From Acidobacteria bacterium RIFCSPLOWO2_12_FULL_66_21 (GTDB lineage Bacteria > Acidobacteriota > Vicinamibacteria > Vicinamibacterales > 2-12-FULL-66-21), in NCBI GenBank assembly GCA_001767455.1, contig MELC01000022.1, forward strand, positions 80,023-120,244: a stretch of 40,222 nt of DNA. Reading direction: 5' to 3'. Of the stretch, positions 18,918 to 27,042 are shown one piece after another. Position numbers and translations under genes: made by a program. Position 1 is the first letter of the stretch. Each line of letters begins with the position of its first letter. The notes under the pieces were generated by a model that saw nothing but the letters and a program-made list of their open reading frames with translations, made no database searches and had not been told where the DNA came from.

Positions 18918-20372
18918 TTACCGGGCGCCCTCCGTCTTCCCCGCGCCCTCGGTCTGCCGTTTGAAGCGCAGGTCGAAGACGCGCTCCTGGGTGACGCCCA
19001 GCTCCGTCACGCGCCCGCCGGCACGGTGGAAGCGGATCGTGCCGAGGCCGCCGGCCGAGAACGCATCTTCCGTCGTCGGACGCAGCGTGAGCTTGGTTGC
19101 GGGCCGGCGCTTCAGGACGAGCGATTCTCCTTCGACCGCGATCGTCAACACCGTCTCGGCTTCATCGCTCGCGTAGGTGCCGGCGAACGCCGCGAGGTCC
19201 GCGGCGGTCGGGTGGAAGGTCTGGGGAGGCGGCTGGCGCCGCGGCGGCGCCTCCGCTGTCGTCGTACTGATGGCGCTTCCGAGATAGAGATCCGCCACTG
19301 CACGCGCGTACTGCGTGGCGGCGCCGCTGCTCACGTTGCACAGGACCGCGACCGACACCCGCCGATCGGGATACCGCACCAGGTGCGCACGGTAGCCGGC
19401 CGTCGATCCACTGTGCCCGACTTCGCGCACGCCCTTGTACTGCCCGACCATCAGCCCGAGCGCGTAGCTGCCGGGCTTGCCGTCGTTGAACTTGCCCGGT
19501 TCCTGCTGCCGTGCGACGAACGCGGCGTCGCCGACCTTCGGGCTCTCGAAGTTCTCGTTCCAGAGCAGCAGATCGCCGACCGTGGTCAGCAGCCCGCCGT
19601 TGCCGTGCACGTTCTCGAACGGCATCGCCTGCGAGTAGCCGGACGCGTCGCTCCGGTATGCTATCGCACGGTGCTTGACGATGCGGGTGAAGTCGTCGCG
19701 CCAGGACGTGTGCGTCATGCCGAGCGGCTTGAACAGGCGCTCCTGGCAGAACTCCGCGAAGCTCTTCCCGCTCAACCGCGACACCATGATCGCCGCCAGG
19801 TTGTACCCGGAGTTGCTGTACGAATACTGCGTTCCGGGCGTGAAGTTGAGCGCCTTCTGGCGGCTGACGATGTCGAGCACGTGCGCGTGGGTGTAGACGC
19901 GCGTCGTCCGCGGCCAGCCCGCGATGGCCTCGACCGAGCCCCAGTCGCGCAGGCCGCTCATGTGGTTCAGCATGTGGCGGACGAGCAGCGGCGATCCGTA
20001 GTCGGGCAGCTCCGGGATGTGCTTGCGGACCGGATCGTCGAGCGAGAGCTTGCCCTCGCGCACGAGCAGGAGCAGGGCGGCGGCGGTGAACTGTTTCGAG
20101 ACCGAGCCGGCCTCGAAGATCGTGTCCGGCGTGTTCGGGGCGTCGTGCTCGAGATCGGCCATGCCGTAGGCCTTCTGCAGCACGCCCTGCCCACCCACGC
20201 CCACACCCACGGCGCACCCAGGGGTCTGCCCGTTCCAGCGTGCAAAGACCTGGTCGACCTTCGTTTCGAGCGACGCGGCCGGCGCCTGCGCGCCAGCGAC
20301 GCGCCCCGCGGCGCCGCCGGCGAAAGACAGTGCAAGACAGAGGAACGTCAAGAGAAGGCGTCGGGATTTCAT
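18918..20372 (-). CDS. Class C beta-lactamase-family serine hydrolase
   Basis: A 484-residue secreted protein of the beta-lactamase/D-Ala-D-Ala-carboxypeptidase/esterase superfamily. The signal peptide covers about residues 1-29. Motifs are S90-V-S-K93 (catalytic SxxK), Y186-S-N188 (YxN) and H321-S-G323 in place of KTG. A C-terminal lipocalin-like beta domain of about 90 residues follows (AFAGTYASDEAETVLTIAV). The HSG box is more usual in peptidases/esterases of the family, so beta-lactam resistance should not be assumed. TATCAT ends 8 nt before the ATG and there is no Shine-Dalgarno sequence. Confidence 0.88.
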   Translation of the reverse strand: MKSRRLLLTFLCLALSFAGGAAGRVAGAQAPAASLETKVDQVFARWNGQTPGCAVGVGVGGQGVLQKAYGMADLEHDAPNTPDTIFEAGSVSKQFTAAALLLLVREGKLSLDDPVRKHIPELPDYGSPLLVRHMLNHMSGLRDWGSVEAIAGWPRTTRVYTHAHVLDIVSRQKALNFTPGTQYSYSNSGYNLAAIMVSRLSGKSFAEFCQERLFKPLGMTHTSWRDDFTRIVKHRAIAYRSDASGYSQAMPFENVHGNGGLLTTVGDLLLWNENFESPKVGDAAFVARQQEPGKFNDGKPGSYALGLMVGQYKGVREVGHSGSTAGYRAHLVRYPDRRVSVAVLCNVSSGAATQYARAVADLYLGSAISTTTAEAPPRRQPPPQTFHPTAADLAAFAGTYASDEAETVLTIAVEGESLVLKRRPATKLTLRPTTEDAFSAGGLGTIRFHRAGGRVTELGVTQERVFDLRFKRQTEGAGKTEGAR

Positions 20373-20380
20373 GATCGCGG

Positions 20381-20386
20381 ATGATA
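20381..20386 (-). promoter_or_regulatory. Candidate extended -10, serine hydrolase gene
   Basis: TGCTATCAT on the minus strand has a TGn extension and ends 8 nt before the ATG at 20372, with no ribosome binding site, consistent with a leaderless mRNA. Confidence 0.4.
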
Positions 20387-20397
20387 GCAAACAAGAC

Positions 20398-20425
20398 GGT
20401 TCTTGGTTATCGGTTTTGGTGGTTG
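20398..20425. repeat. Short degenerate heptamer array, GGTTNTN type
   Basis: GGTTCTT, GGTTATC, GGTTTTG and GTGGTTG follow one another in register between two divergent genes. It is short and degenerate, so weak alone. Confidence 0.4.
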
Positions 20426-20504
20426 GTTTCGAGTTGTAGATTTCGCGTTGGACGTGCAAGCGCGCTTGTCGTCGCCCTGGAGCGGATGCACAATAGGGCG
20501 AACG

Positions 20505-21179
20505 ATGCGCCGCATCCCCGCCGTCCTGACGGTGCTGGCCTTCAGCGCGCCATTCTCCCCTGAGGGGCAGGCCATCCCCATCGCGCGGGCGCCCGCGGCG
20601 GTCCGGCCGTTCATCCAGCGCGCCGACGCGGCGTTCACGCGGATTCGATCGGCGCACCTGACGGAGCTCGCCGGCACGATGCGCGCCAACGGTGCCGCCG
20701 GCGCGATCGGCGTGTGCCATCTGTCTTCGGCCGCCGTCATGGATCGGATCAGACGGGAGGAACAGATCGCCGTCGGGTGGACGAGCGATCGCCTGCGGAA
20801 TCCCACCAGCACGCCGCCCGCGTGGGCAGCGCCCATCGTCAGGCAGAAAGCGGGAGCACGCGCCGCGTCGGTAAGCGGTTTCTACGTGGATCTGGGCGAT
20901 CGCGTGGGCGTGCTCCGTCCGATGCCCGAAGTGGCGCTGTGCGCCGGCTGTCATGGGCCGGCGGACAAGCTCTCGCCAGGTGTGCGGGCGGTGCTGAAGG
21001 ATCGGTACCCCGCGGACCGCGCCATCAACTTCAAGGACGGCGAGATCCGCGGCTGGCTCTGGGCGGAAATATGGAAGGTAGAACGTAGAAGGCAGGTCTA
21101 CCTTCTACCTTGCGAACTGGATCGAGCCCGCAATCCTCCGGAAGACCGGCTCGTACTGCCGGAACTCCTCGTCTGGTGA
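20505..21179 (+). CDS. Exported DUF3365-like haem-binding protein with altered C-terminus
   Basis: A 224-residue frame from ATG 20505 with a signal peptide (about 1-20). It continues as a Tll0287/DUF3365-like sensor domain: GAIGVCHLSS, then a YVDLGDRVGVLRPM core, and a single c-type haem site CAGCH. The natural end appears to be near WLWAEIWK. The frame then runs without a stop through a GTAGAAGG/CCTTCTAC inverted repeat and 75 nt of antisense of the M48 gene, adding about 26 unrelated residues. So the repeat seems to have removed the original stop. Redox sensing or electron transfer is inferred from the family. Confidence 0.7.
   Translation: MRRIPAVLTVLAFSAPFSPEGQAIPIARAPAAVRPFIQRADAAFTRIRSAHLTELAGTMRANGAAGAIGVCHLSSAAVMDRIRREEQIAVGWTSDRLRNPTSTPPAWAAPIVRQKAGARAASVSGFYVDLGDRVGVLRPMPEVALCAGCHGPADKLSPGVRAVLKDRYPADRAINFKDGEIRGWLWAEIWKVERRRQVYLLPCELDRARNPPEDRLVLPELLVW
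21075..21111. repeat. Inverted repeat between convergent genes, TAGAAGG words
   Basis: AAGGTAGAA (21075-21083) pairs with TTCTACCTT (21103-21111), and GTAGAAGG (21085-21092) with CCTTCTAC (21101-21108). The M48 stop codon TAG (21107-21105) lies inside the right arm. It may act as a terminator; there is no T-run. Confidence 0.7.
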
Positions 21180-22514
21180 GACGCCAATCAGATAGAACAG
21201 GGTGCCGTCCTGCAGCTGGGTCGTGAAGATCGCGATCCTCTCAGTGCCGCCGGTCGCCTCCGAGATGTTCGACAGCGTGGTGACGATGCCGCTGCGGCCG
21301 CCGATGGTGGCCCGCTGGTATCCCGGCGGACGGCTCATCCGCGGGTTCGCCTGCGCGAGCGACTGGATCAGCTCGGTCGTGGCCGTCTGCAGATCGTGCG
21401 TCTCGTTGCGCGCGATGCCGGCTTCGACGCCGTGCGTGAAGACGCTTTGCTGGCCGACGGTGCCGTAGGCCCCCTCCGGCGCAAAAGTGACCGAGTTGTT
21501 GCCCGGGATCTCGCGCCAGTTCGACGGCACCTTGACGCGGAACAGGTTGCCTTCGTCGTAGGTCGTCGTGCGCGACGCGGGGCCCTGGACGCGCCCCGCG
21601 CCGACGGGCGACCCCGATCCGGTCGTCGGCGCCGGGCGGTTGCCCGTATTGCCGGCATTCCTCGTGACTTCCTCCGTCGTGGGTGCCGGCGACATCGCCT
21701 GCAGCCGCCCCTTGACGTCGTTGAAGGCGCGCGTGTTGTGAACCGCGTTCTCCACGCGCAGCATCTCCGCTTCCTTCGCGATGTACGCCTGCCGGTTCCC
21801 CGGGTTCGGATGATCGCTCATCCACTGCGGACCGCCGGACTTGCCCTGCGCCTCGATGGTCTTGAACATGTTCGCCATGTCGCGTGGGTCGTAGCCGGCG
21901 CGCGCCATCATCTGCGCACCGAGCAGGTCCGCCTGCTTCTCGTATTCGCGGCTGAAGCGGAGGAACGCCGTGCCGAATCCGATCTGCGCGCCCTGCGACA
22001 CCACGCTGCCTGTCCGGCCGCCGAGAATCGAGCCCAGGATGGCGCCCGCCATCTGCCCGATGGCGTACGGCGTCGCCTTCGTCGCCTGCGCGGTGCCGTG
22101 ACGGAGCGCGACGTGGCTGAGCTCGTGCGCCATGACGCCCACGATCTCCCCTTCAGTCCTTGCCGCGTCCATCATCCCGCGGTTGACGTACATCGGCCCG
22201 CCCGGCAGCGCGAACGCGTTGATCTCGCGGACGTTCACGACCTTGAACGAGTACTGGAATTCCGGGTGACGCAGATCGGAAGGGATGACCTGTACCAGCC
22301 GGCGGCCGATGTCCGCGATGTAGGACGTGACGTTGTCGTCGCGCAGAATCGGCAGCTGCTCCTCGATCTGGCCGGCCGCCTCGCGGCCGAGCTTCACGTC
22401 ATCCTGCGGCGAATACTTGTTCTTCGGCGGCGTGATTGTCGTCTGGGCCGACAGAATCTGCGCGGCCATGACAACGGCAGCCACCGCGGACAACGAACGA
22501 GAGCGCATAGTCAT
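21105..22514 (-). CDS. Secreted M48-family zinc metalloprotease
   Basis: A 469-residue protein with a signal peptide (about 1-23, ending LSAQ) and an M48 peptidase domain like the periplasmic BepA/YfgC group. The zinc site is H130-E131-L-S-H134 (HELSHVALRH) with the third ligand E192 in SREYEKQADLLG. The C-terminal 220 residues are a low-complexity linker (about 270-305) and a beta-rich domain (GNLFRVKVPSNWREIPGNNS) without TPR repeats. A role in envelope protein quality control is inferred. GAGGTT lies 10 nt before the ATG. The gene is convergent with the DUF3365-like gene and overlaps its read-through tail. Confidence 0.9.
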   Translation of the reverse strand: MTMRSRSLSAVAAVVMAAQILSAQTTITPPKNKYSPQDDVKLGREAAGQIEEQLPILRDDNVTSYIADIGRRLVQVIPSDLRHPEFQYSFKVVNVREINAFALPGGPMYVNRGMMDAARTEGEIVGVMAHELSHVALRHGTAQATKATPYAIGQMAGAILGSILGGRTGSVVSQGAQIGFGTAFLRFSREYEKQADLLGAQMMARAGYDPRDMANMFKTIEAQGKSGGPQWMSDHPNPGNRQAYIAKEAEMLRVENAVHNTRAFNDVKGRLQAMSPAPTTEEVTRNAGNTGNRPAPTTGSGSPVGAGRVQGPASRTTTYDEGNLFRVKVPSNWREIPGNNSVTFAPEGAYGTVGQQSVFTHGVEAGIARNETHDLQTATTELIQSLAQANPRMSRPPGYQRATIGGRSGIVTTLSNISEATGGTERIAIFTTQLQDGTLFYLIGVSPDEEFRQYEPVFRRIAGSIQFAR

Positions 22515-22548
22515 TTCAGTCCAACCTCATCAACGCGGATCCGGGGAG

Positions 22549-22567
22549 GCAGCCCCAAAAGGGCTGT
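22549..22567. repeat. Single copy of the GCAGCCC-AAAA-GGGCTG hairpin element
   Basis: GCAGCCC, CAAAA, GGGCTGT forms a hairpin in the space between the divergent M48 and 22676 genes. It resembles the core of the 34-bp repeats at 33809-33910. Confidence 0.5.
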
Positions 22568-22675
22568 CTCAAGCGTCGCTTATGCGGGATCCGTGCCGCC
22601 CGCGAGCCCCTGCAACGCCGGATTTCGCATTACGGGTTTGAAGGCCATCATTTGCAGCCTCTGCAAGGAGGGATT

Positions 22676-23275
22676 ATGCACGTCAAGACGCTGGTACACG
22701 CGGCCGTGACCGCTGCTGCGGTGCTGACCACTGTCGCGGGCGGACGCGGTGTCTTCGCCCAGACGACCGTGGCTACGCTCGACGAGATGCGGCGCGACCT
22801 GCGCGCGGGCGACACCGTCCTAGTCACCCGGACGAATGGCGAACAGGTCAACGGGCGGCTGCTTCATGTCGGTGAGAACGATCTGGAGATCCGGGCGAGG
22901 GTCGGCCTGATGTCGGGCTACGTGAACAACGCGGTCCTGAAGTTATCGAACGCCGAGATCCGTTCGCTCGAGCGGCCGCGTGACTCGGTGCGCAACGGCG
23001 CCCTGATCGGCATTGGTGTTGGCGGAGGATTCAGCGCGGTCATGTTCATTACGGCCATGGCGGTCGACCGGAACGAGATGGACGAATGGGGCCCGGGGTA
23101 TGCCGCCGGTGCGGTCGCGTTGACGGCAATCGGCGCGCTGATCGGAGCGGGCATCGATGCGGCGCGTTCGAGGCCGCACATCAGGTTCGACGCGCAGCCA
23201 CGCGGCGGAAGGCACGTCAGCCTGGCTCCTCTCGTCGGCCGCCGCCGTGGAATGGCCGTCGTCGTCTCCTTTTGA
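22676..23275 (+). CDS. Exported/membrane protein with Sm-like N-terminal domain
   Basis: A 199-residue protein of unknown function. It has an N-terminal export signal (about 1-30), then a small beta domain (DTVLVTRTNGEQVNGRLLHV) that resembles Sm/LSM-like folds seen in acidobacterial exported proteins. Two hydrophobic glycine-rich segments follow (GALIGIGVGGGFSAVMFITA and YAAGAVALTAIGALIGAGID). Start is ATG 22676 because AGGAGG lies 4 nt upstream; an in-frame ATG at 22652 lacks such a site. The basic C-terminal tail ends in MAVVVSF. Function is not known. Confidence 0.6.
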   Translation: MHVKTLVHAAVTAAAVLTTVAGGRGVFAQTTVATLDEMRRDLRAGDTVLVTRTNGEQVNGRLLHVGENDLEIRARVGLMSGYVNNAVLKLSNAEIRSLERPRDSVRNGALIGIGVGGGFSAVMFITAMAVDRNEMDEWGPGYAAGAVALTAIGALIGAGIDAARSRPHIRFDAQPRGGRHVSLAPLVGRRRGMAVVVSF

Positions 23276-23311
23276 TCCGTTCCGCCTGGAGGCCGGCGGG
23301 GCCCCCCTCCA

Positions 23312-24403
23312 TCAGCCTTCTGGCTGGACCAGCAGGCGCCCGGCGTTCCCAGTGGTGGCGGCGTATTGATTGACGATATGCGCTGCAGCGGTCCGGGCTT
23401 GCGCGGCGTCGGCCAGCACCACGACCGATCCGCCGAATCCGCCGCCGGTCAGCCGCGCACCGTACACGCCGTCGGTGGCTTGGGCGATAGCGACAAGCCG
23501 GTCGATCTCGGGTACCGAGATCTCGAAGTCGTCGCGCATCGAGACGTGCGACTCGTTGCAGAGCCGACCCGCTGCGGCCAGAACGCCTCGGCCGAATGCA
23601 TCCACGGTGTCGAGCACACGCTGGTTCTCGGTGACGATGTGGCGGGCACGCCGGTCGAGCGGCGACGGAAGCTGTGACACACGATGCAGGTCGGCGATAC
23701 CGACGTCGCGCAACTGCCGAACGCCCAGGCGCGACGCCGCCTGTTCGCATTCGGCGCGGCGTTCCGCGTAGGCACCGCCGGCGTTGCGGTGCGAGATGCC
23801 GGAGTCGATGACGACGACCGCGGCAGAGGCGGGCAACTGGACGCGAGCATACGCGAGCGTGCGGGTGTCGACGAACAGCGCGGTCGCGGTGTCGGCGAAG
23901 ACGGACGCCATCTGGTCCATGATCCCGACTGGCGCGCCGACCAGCTCGTTCTCGGCACGCTGCCCCGCCATCGCCAACTGCAGATCGGTCAGCCGGAGGT
24001 GAAAGCGCTCGCGAAGCGCCCGGCCGGCGGCAATCTCCAGCGCGGCGCTCGAGGACAGCCCGCTGCCCACCGGCACATCGGAATCGACCCGCATGTCGAA
24101 TCCGCCCAACGCGCCGTGCTGGGCGAGGGCGCGGGTCATGCCTTTCACGTAATCGGTCCAGGTGCCGTCCCGGCGTTCCTCGCCAAGCGTGTAGGAGGCG
24201 ACTTCGCCCTGCGACTGCGCGCTCCACAACCGGACGGTTCCATCCGGGCGCGCGGCCAGTTCCACGCGAGTCCGCTGCGGGACGGCCGCGGGAAGGACGT
24301 AGCCGCCGTTGTAATCGGTGTGCTCGCCGATCAGATTCACGCGCCCGGGTGCGTCGGCATACACCTCCGCGTCTCGGCTGAAGAGTGCTCTGAAAGTGGG
24401 CAT
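23312..24403 (-). CDS. galK: Galactokinase
   Basis: A 363-residue GHMP kinase that phosphorylates galactose to galactose-1-phosphate (Leloir pathway). It has the galactokinase signature GRVNLIGEHTDYNGGYVLP near the N-terminus, the ATP loop VGSGLSSSAALEIA, a catalytic-base region around GIMDQMAS and the third motif GARLTGGGFGGSVV. Length is slightly below the usual 380. Start is ATG 24403; the in-frame ATG at 24415 overlaps a TACGAT hexamer that could be the -10, and longer starts are translated repeat. No other galactose genes are adjacent. Confidence 0.93.
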   Translation of the reverse strand: MPTFRALFSRDAEVYADAPGRVNLIGEHTDYNGGYVLPAAVPQRTRVELAARPDGTVRLWSAQSQGEVASYTLGEERRDGTWTDYVKGMTRALAQHGALGGFDMRVDSDVPVGSGLSSSAALEIAAGRALRERFHLRLTDLQLAMAGQRAENELVGAPVGIMDQMASVFADTATALFVDTRTLAYARVQLPASAAVVVIDSGISHRNAGGAYAERRAECEQAASRLGVRQLRDVGIADLHRVSQLPSPLDRRARHIVTENQRVLDTVDAFGRGVLAAAGRLCNESHVSMRDDFEISVPEIDRLVAIAQATDGVYGARLTGGGFGGSVVVLADAAQARTAAAHIVNQYAATTGNAGRLLVQPEG

Positions 24404-24413
24404 GGAAGAAGAC

Positions 24414-24419
24414 ATCGTA
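24414..24419 (-). promoter_or_regulatory. Candidate -10 hexamer, galactokinase gene
   Basis: TACGAT on the minus strand ends 10 nt before ATG 24403. The heptamer array begins directly upstream, so any -35 would lie inside the array. Confidence 0.3.
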
Positions 24420-24421
24420 TC

Positions 24422-24538
24422 GCAGCTCGCAGTTCGCAGCTCGCAGTTCGCAGTTCGCGGCTCGCAGTTCGCAGTTCGCAGCTCGCGGCTCGCAGTCGCA
24501 GTTCGCAGCTCGCGGCTCGCAGTCGCAGTTCGCAGCTC
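24422..24538. repeat. Heptamer tandem array GCAGTTC / GCAGCTC / GCGGCTC
   Basis: Seventeen consecutive units: fifteen heptamers of the form GC(A/G)G(T/C)TC and two 6-nt GCAGTC units, with no other bases between them. It fills nearly all the space between the divergent galactokinase and amidohydrolase genes. The sub-pattern GCGGCTC, GCAGTC, GCAGTTC, GCAGCTC occurs twice, showing duplication of a longer block. Confidence 0.95.
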
Positions 24539-24552
24539 GCACCTGGGGGCGC

Positions 24553-24558
24553 TATCAT
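24553..24558 (+). promoter_or_regulatory. Candidate -10 hexamer, amidohydrolase gene
   Basis: TATCAT ends 9 nt before ATG 24568. There is no Shine-Dalgarno sequence, and the upstream DNA is heptamer array. Confidence 0.4.
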
Positions 24559-24567
24559 AGCGGCAAC

Positions 24568-25806
24568 ATGACACGACCTCTGGCCGCGGCTGCGGCGCTG
24601 TTCATCATGATGACCGCATCACTTGCGTTCGGACAACCGACCGCCATTCGCTTCGCCCGCGTGTGGGACGGCACTCGCGTCATTCCCAATGCGGTCGTCG
24701 TCGTCGACAACGGCCGGATACTGTCGGTCGAACCCGCCGGGAAGGAGCTGCCGGCCGGAGCGCGCGTCATCGATCACCGGCGCTACACGGGACTGCCCGG
24801 GCTGATCGATCTCCACACCCACATGACCTACTACTGGGATCGCCAACCAGGAACGCGGCCGCTCGGCCAGCGGCGGCGGCCGGCCGTGACGGTGTTCCTC
24901 GCGCGGGACAATGCACGGCGGACGCTCGAGACAGGCGTGACGACCGTGCGCGATCTGGGCGCGTCGAACGACACCGACTTCGCGATGCGCGATCTGATCA
25001 ACTTGGGTGCGATGGAGGGGCCACGCATGGTCGTCGCGGGCCAGGGGATCTCCGCGCCGCGCCAGGCCAGCGGGCCGGATCCGGACACGATGCGCAAGGC
25101 GGCTGAGGATCGGATCAAGTCAGGATCGGACTGGGTCAAGGTCTACGCGTCACGCGGGAGCTTCGACAGCGTCGATACGACCCAGACCCTGACGTTCGAT
25201 GAAATGAAAGCGATCGTGGACGCCGCGCACGCCCAGGGACACAAGGTCGCGATCCACTCGTACGGCGCGTCCGGCGTGCGGGACGCCGTCCGCGCGGGCG
25301 CGGATTCGGTCGAGCACGGCGTCGATCTGGACGACGAGACGCTCGCCGAGATGGTGAAGCGGGGCACGGTGTGGGTCCCGACCATCGATCACAATCGCTA
25401 CTACGTCGACGCGAGGGACGAATTCGGTTTCAAGCCGGAAGCGATCCCGCCGCTGCGGGAGTACCTCCAGCGCAACCTGGAATCGACGCGCCGCGCGGTC
25501 ACGGCAGGCGTGCGCATCGGCATGGGATCTGACGCGGTCTACACGATGTTCGGACAGAACACGCGCGAGCTGGGATGGCTGGTCAAAGCCGGCATGACGC
25601 CGGCGCAGGCTCTGGGCGCCGCCACGACGACCGCCGCGGATCTGCTCGGCATGAGCGACCGCCTCGGCCGGGTTGCGCCCGGGTTCATCGCGGACATGAT
25701 TGCGGTCGAAGGCGACCCGCTCCAGAACATCGATGCGCTCTTCACCGGTGTGAAATGGGTGATGCAAGACGGCAGGGTCGTCATTGACAGAGTGGGTGAC
25801 AAGTAG
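24568..25806 (+). CDS. Secreted metal-dependent amidohydrolase
   Basis: A 412-residue amidohydrolase-superfamily enzyme (imidazolonepropionase/prolidase-like branch) with a signal peptide (about 1-22). Metal ligands are H-x-H in LIDLHTHMTYY, a bridging lysine in DWVKVYAS, histidines in VAIHSYG and DSVEHGVD, and the catalytic Asp in IGMGSDAV. The barrel is flanked by the usual small beta domain (N-terminal AIRFARVWDG, C-terminal GFIADMIAVEGDPLQNIDAL). Substrate is unknown; relatives act on Xaa-Pro dipeptides or cyclic amides. The stop codon TAG belongs to a TAGAA-containing stretch, and same-family heptamer arrays lie on both sides of the gene. Confidence 0.9.
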   Translation: MTRPLAAAAALFIMMTASLAFGQPTAIRFARVWDGTRVIPNAVVVVDNGRILSVEPAGKELPAGARVIDHRRYTGLPGLIDLHTHMTYYWDRQPGTRPLGQRRRPAVTVFLARDNARRTLETGVTTVRDLGASNDTDFAMRDLINLGAMEGPRMVVAGQGISAPRQASGPDPDTMRKAAEDRIKSGSDWVKVYASRGSFDSVDTTQTLTFDEMKAIVDAAHAQGHKVAIHSYGASGVRDAVRAGADSVEHGVDLDDETLAEMVKRGTVWVPTIDHNRYYVDARDEFGFKPEAIPPLREYLQRNLESTRRAVTAGVRIGMGSDAVYTMFGQNTRELGWLVKAGMTPAQALGAATTTAADLLGMSDRLGRVAPGFIADMIAVEGDPLQNIDALFTGVKWVMQDGRVVIDRVGDK

Positions 25807-25820
25807 AATGTAGAAAGCTC

Positions 25821-25848
25821 GCAGTTCGCGGTTCGCGGTTCGCGGTTC
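25821..25848. repeat. Heptamer array GCAGTTC/GCGGTTC, second copy
   Basis: Four units in register (GCAGTTC then three GCGGTTC), same family and orientation as the array at 24422-24538, about 1.3 kb apart on the other side of the amidohydrolase gene. Confidence 0.85.
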
Positions 25849-25864
25849 GATCGAGAGGTCACGT

Positions 25865-26830
25865 ATGCGCACGATTGCGGTCGGGATGGTGGCCGTGCTC
25901 CTGGGCGCCACCGGCATATCCGCGCGGCAGGATACGGAAGCGGCGCGCCGGCTGGCCGAGGCGCGACAGGCGCTCGGCGGCGAGGCGGCGCTTGCGGCGA
26001 TCGCATCGTTCTCGGTCGGTGGAACATGGTCGCAGAACCTGGGGTCGCGCACGCTCGAACGGAACGTCCAGTTCGAGTGCGTGCTGCCGGACAAGTTCGT
26101 GCGGACCGCCACGCAACGCACCGGGCCGGTCGAGATCACGATGAGCGACGGGTTCAACGGCGACGACCCCATTCGGGAGATCCTCTCCAGCATCGGGACA
26201 CCGCCGCGCGATTTCACCACGGGGCCGCAGACGCCGGAAACTATCGCCGCGGCGCGGCGGGAGAAGACAAGGCGCAATAAGCAGACGTTCCTCCGCCTTG
26301 CCCTCGCGCTGTTTGCGAAGTCTCCCGAGGCATACCCGATCCAGTTCACCTATTCCGGCCTCGATCAGGTCGGCGGCACGACCGTGGACGTGCTCGAGGG
26401 AAAGGCCGCGGACGGCTTCGTCGTGCGCCTGCACCTCGATGCGAATACCCACCTGCCTGTCATGGTCGGATGGCGTGCGGACACAGGGGTGATCATGACG
26501 ACCAGGTCAACGGTAACGACACGCACCACGCGTCAGGGAACAGAGATTGTCGCGGCCACGCCTCCCGTTCCGACACTCCCCGGCGGCGAGGCGCCGCCCG
26601 GAACGGTGATTGCCGGCAGCCCGGGCGGCGGCAACCCGGCCGCGGGCATGCCACGGGTCGAGCATCAGCTCTTCTTCAGCGACTTTCGCGCCGAGGGGGG
26701 CGTGACGTGGCCGCATCTGTTGAAGGAGTACGTGGACGGGCAGGTCAGCGAGGAGCTGCGCCTCGGCAAGTTCAAGCTGAATCCGAAGATTAGTCTGTCG
26801 AAGTTCAACGTCGAACGCTCTGATCGCTGA
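25865..26830 (+). CDS. Exported protein of unknown function
   Basis: A 321-residue protein with a signal peptide (about 1-20) then a helix containing ARQALGGEAALAAIASF, the start pattern of many exported acidobacterial proteins whose fold resembles LolA/outer-membrane lipoprotein-sorting proteins. The body is beta-rich (SVGGTWSQNL, QFECVLPDKFVRTA, IQFTYSGLDQVGGTTVDVLE), with a Pro/Gly-rich insert at about 235-260 before the final strands. No catalytic motif is seen. GAGAGGTC precedes the ATG. Its stop is followed within 10 nt by the CCAAACT array. Confidence 0.6.
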   Translation: MRTIAVGMVAVLLGATGISARQDTEAARRLAEARQALGGEAALAAIASFSVGGTWSQNLGSRTLERNVQFECVLPDKFVRTATQRTGPVEITMSDGFNGDDPIREILSSIGTPPRDFTTGPQTPETIAAARREKTRRNKQTFLRLALALFAKSPEAYPIQFTYSGLDQVGGTTVDVLEGKAADGFVVRLHLDANTHLPVMVGWRADTGVIMTTRSTVTTRTTRQGTEIVAATPPVPTLPGGEAPPGTVIAGSPGGGNPAAGMPRVEHQLFFSDFRAEGGVTWPHLLKEYVDGQVSEELRLGKFKLNPKISLSKFNVERSDR

Positions 26831-26838
26831 GGCTCGTC

Positions 26839-26989
26839 AATTCCAAACTCCAAAGTCCAGACTCCAAAGGCACTCCAAACGGCAAACTCGAAACAACTCC
26901 AAACGACCTTCGGAGTTTGGAGTTTGGAGTCCGTTTGGAGTTTGGAGTTTGGAGTCCCTTTGGAATTTGGAATTTGGAATTTGGAGTTG
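26839..26989. repeat. Facing heptamer arrays CCAAACT / AGTTTGG
   Basis: The left half (26839-26907) is a degenerate run of CTCCAAA-type words. The right half (26912-26989) is a cleaner run of GGAGTTT heptamers that changes to GGAATTT near its end. The right half is the reverse complement in type, so the whole can fold as one long imperfect hairpin around CGACCTTCGG. No gene is present here. Confidence 0.9.
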
Positions 26990-27042
26990 TAACCTCTCGC
27001 CCCCGAAGTGCATCCTCTCATACGGAGGCTCAGGATCCGGTA

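Noticed and set aside
18918-20372. The serine hydrolase as an AmpC beta-lactamase
   Set aside because: It has SVSK and YSN but HSG in place of KTG and an extra C-terminal beta domain, which fits peptidase/esterase members better.
23684-24571. A plus-strand frame opposite galactokinase continuing through the heptamer array
   Set aside because: Its C-terminus is translated repeat (SSQLAVRS-like) and the rest is antisense of galK.
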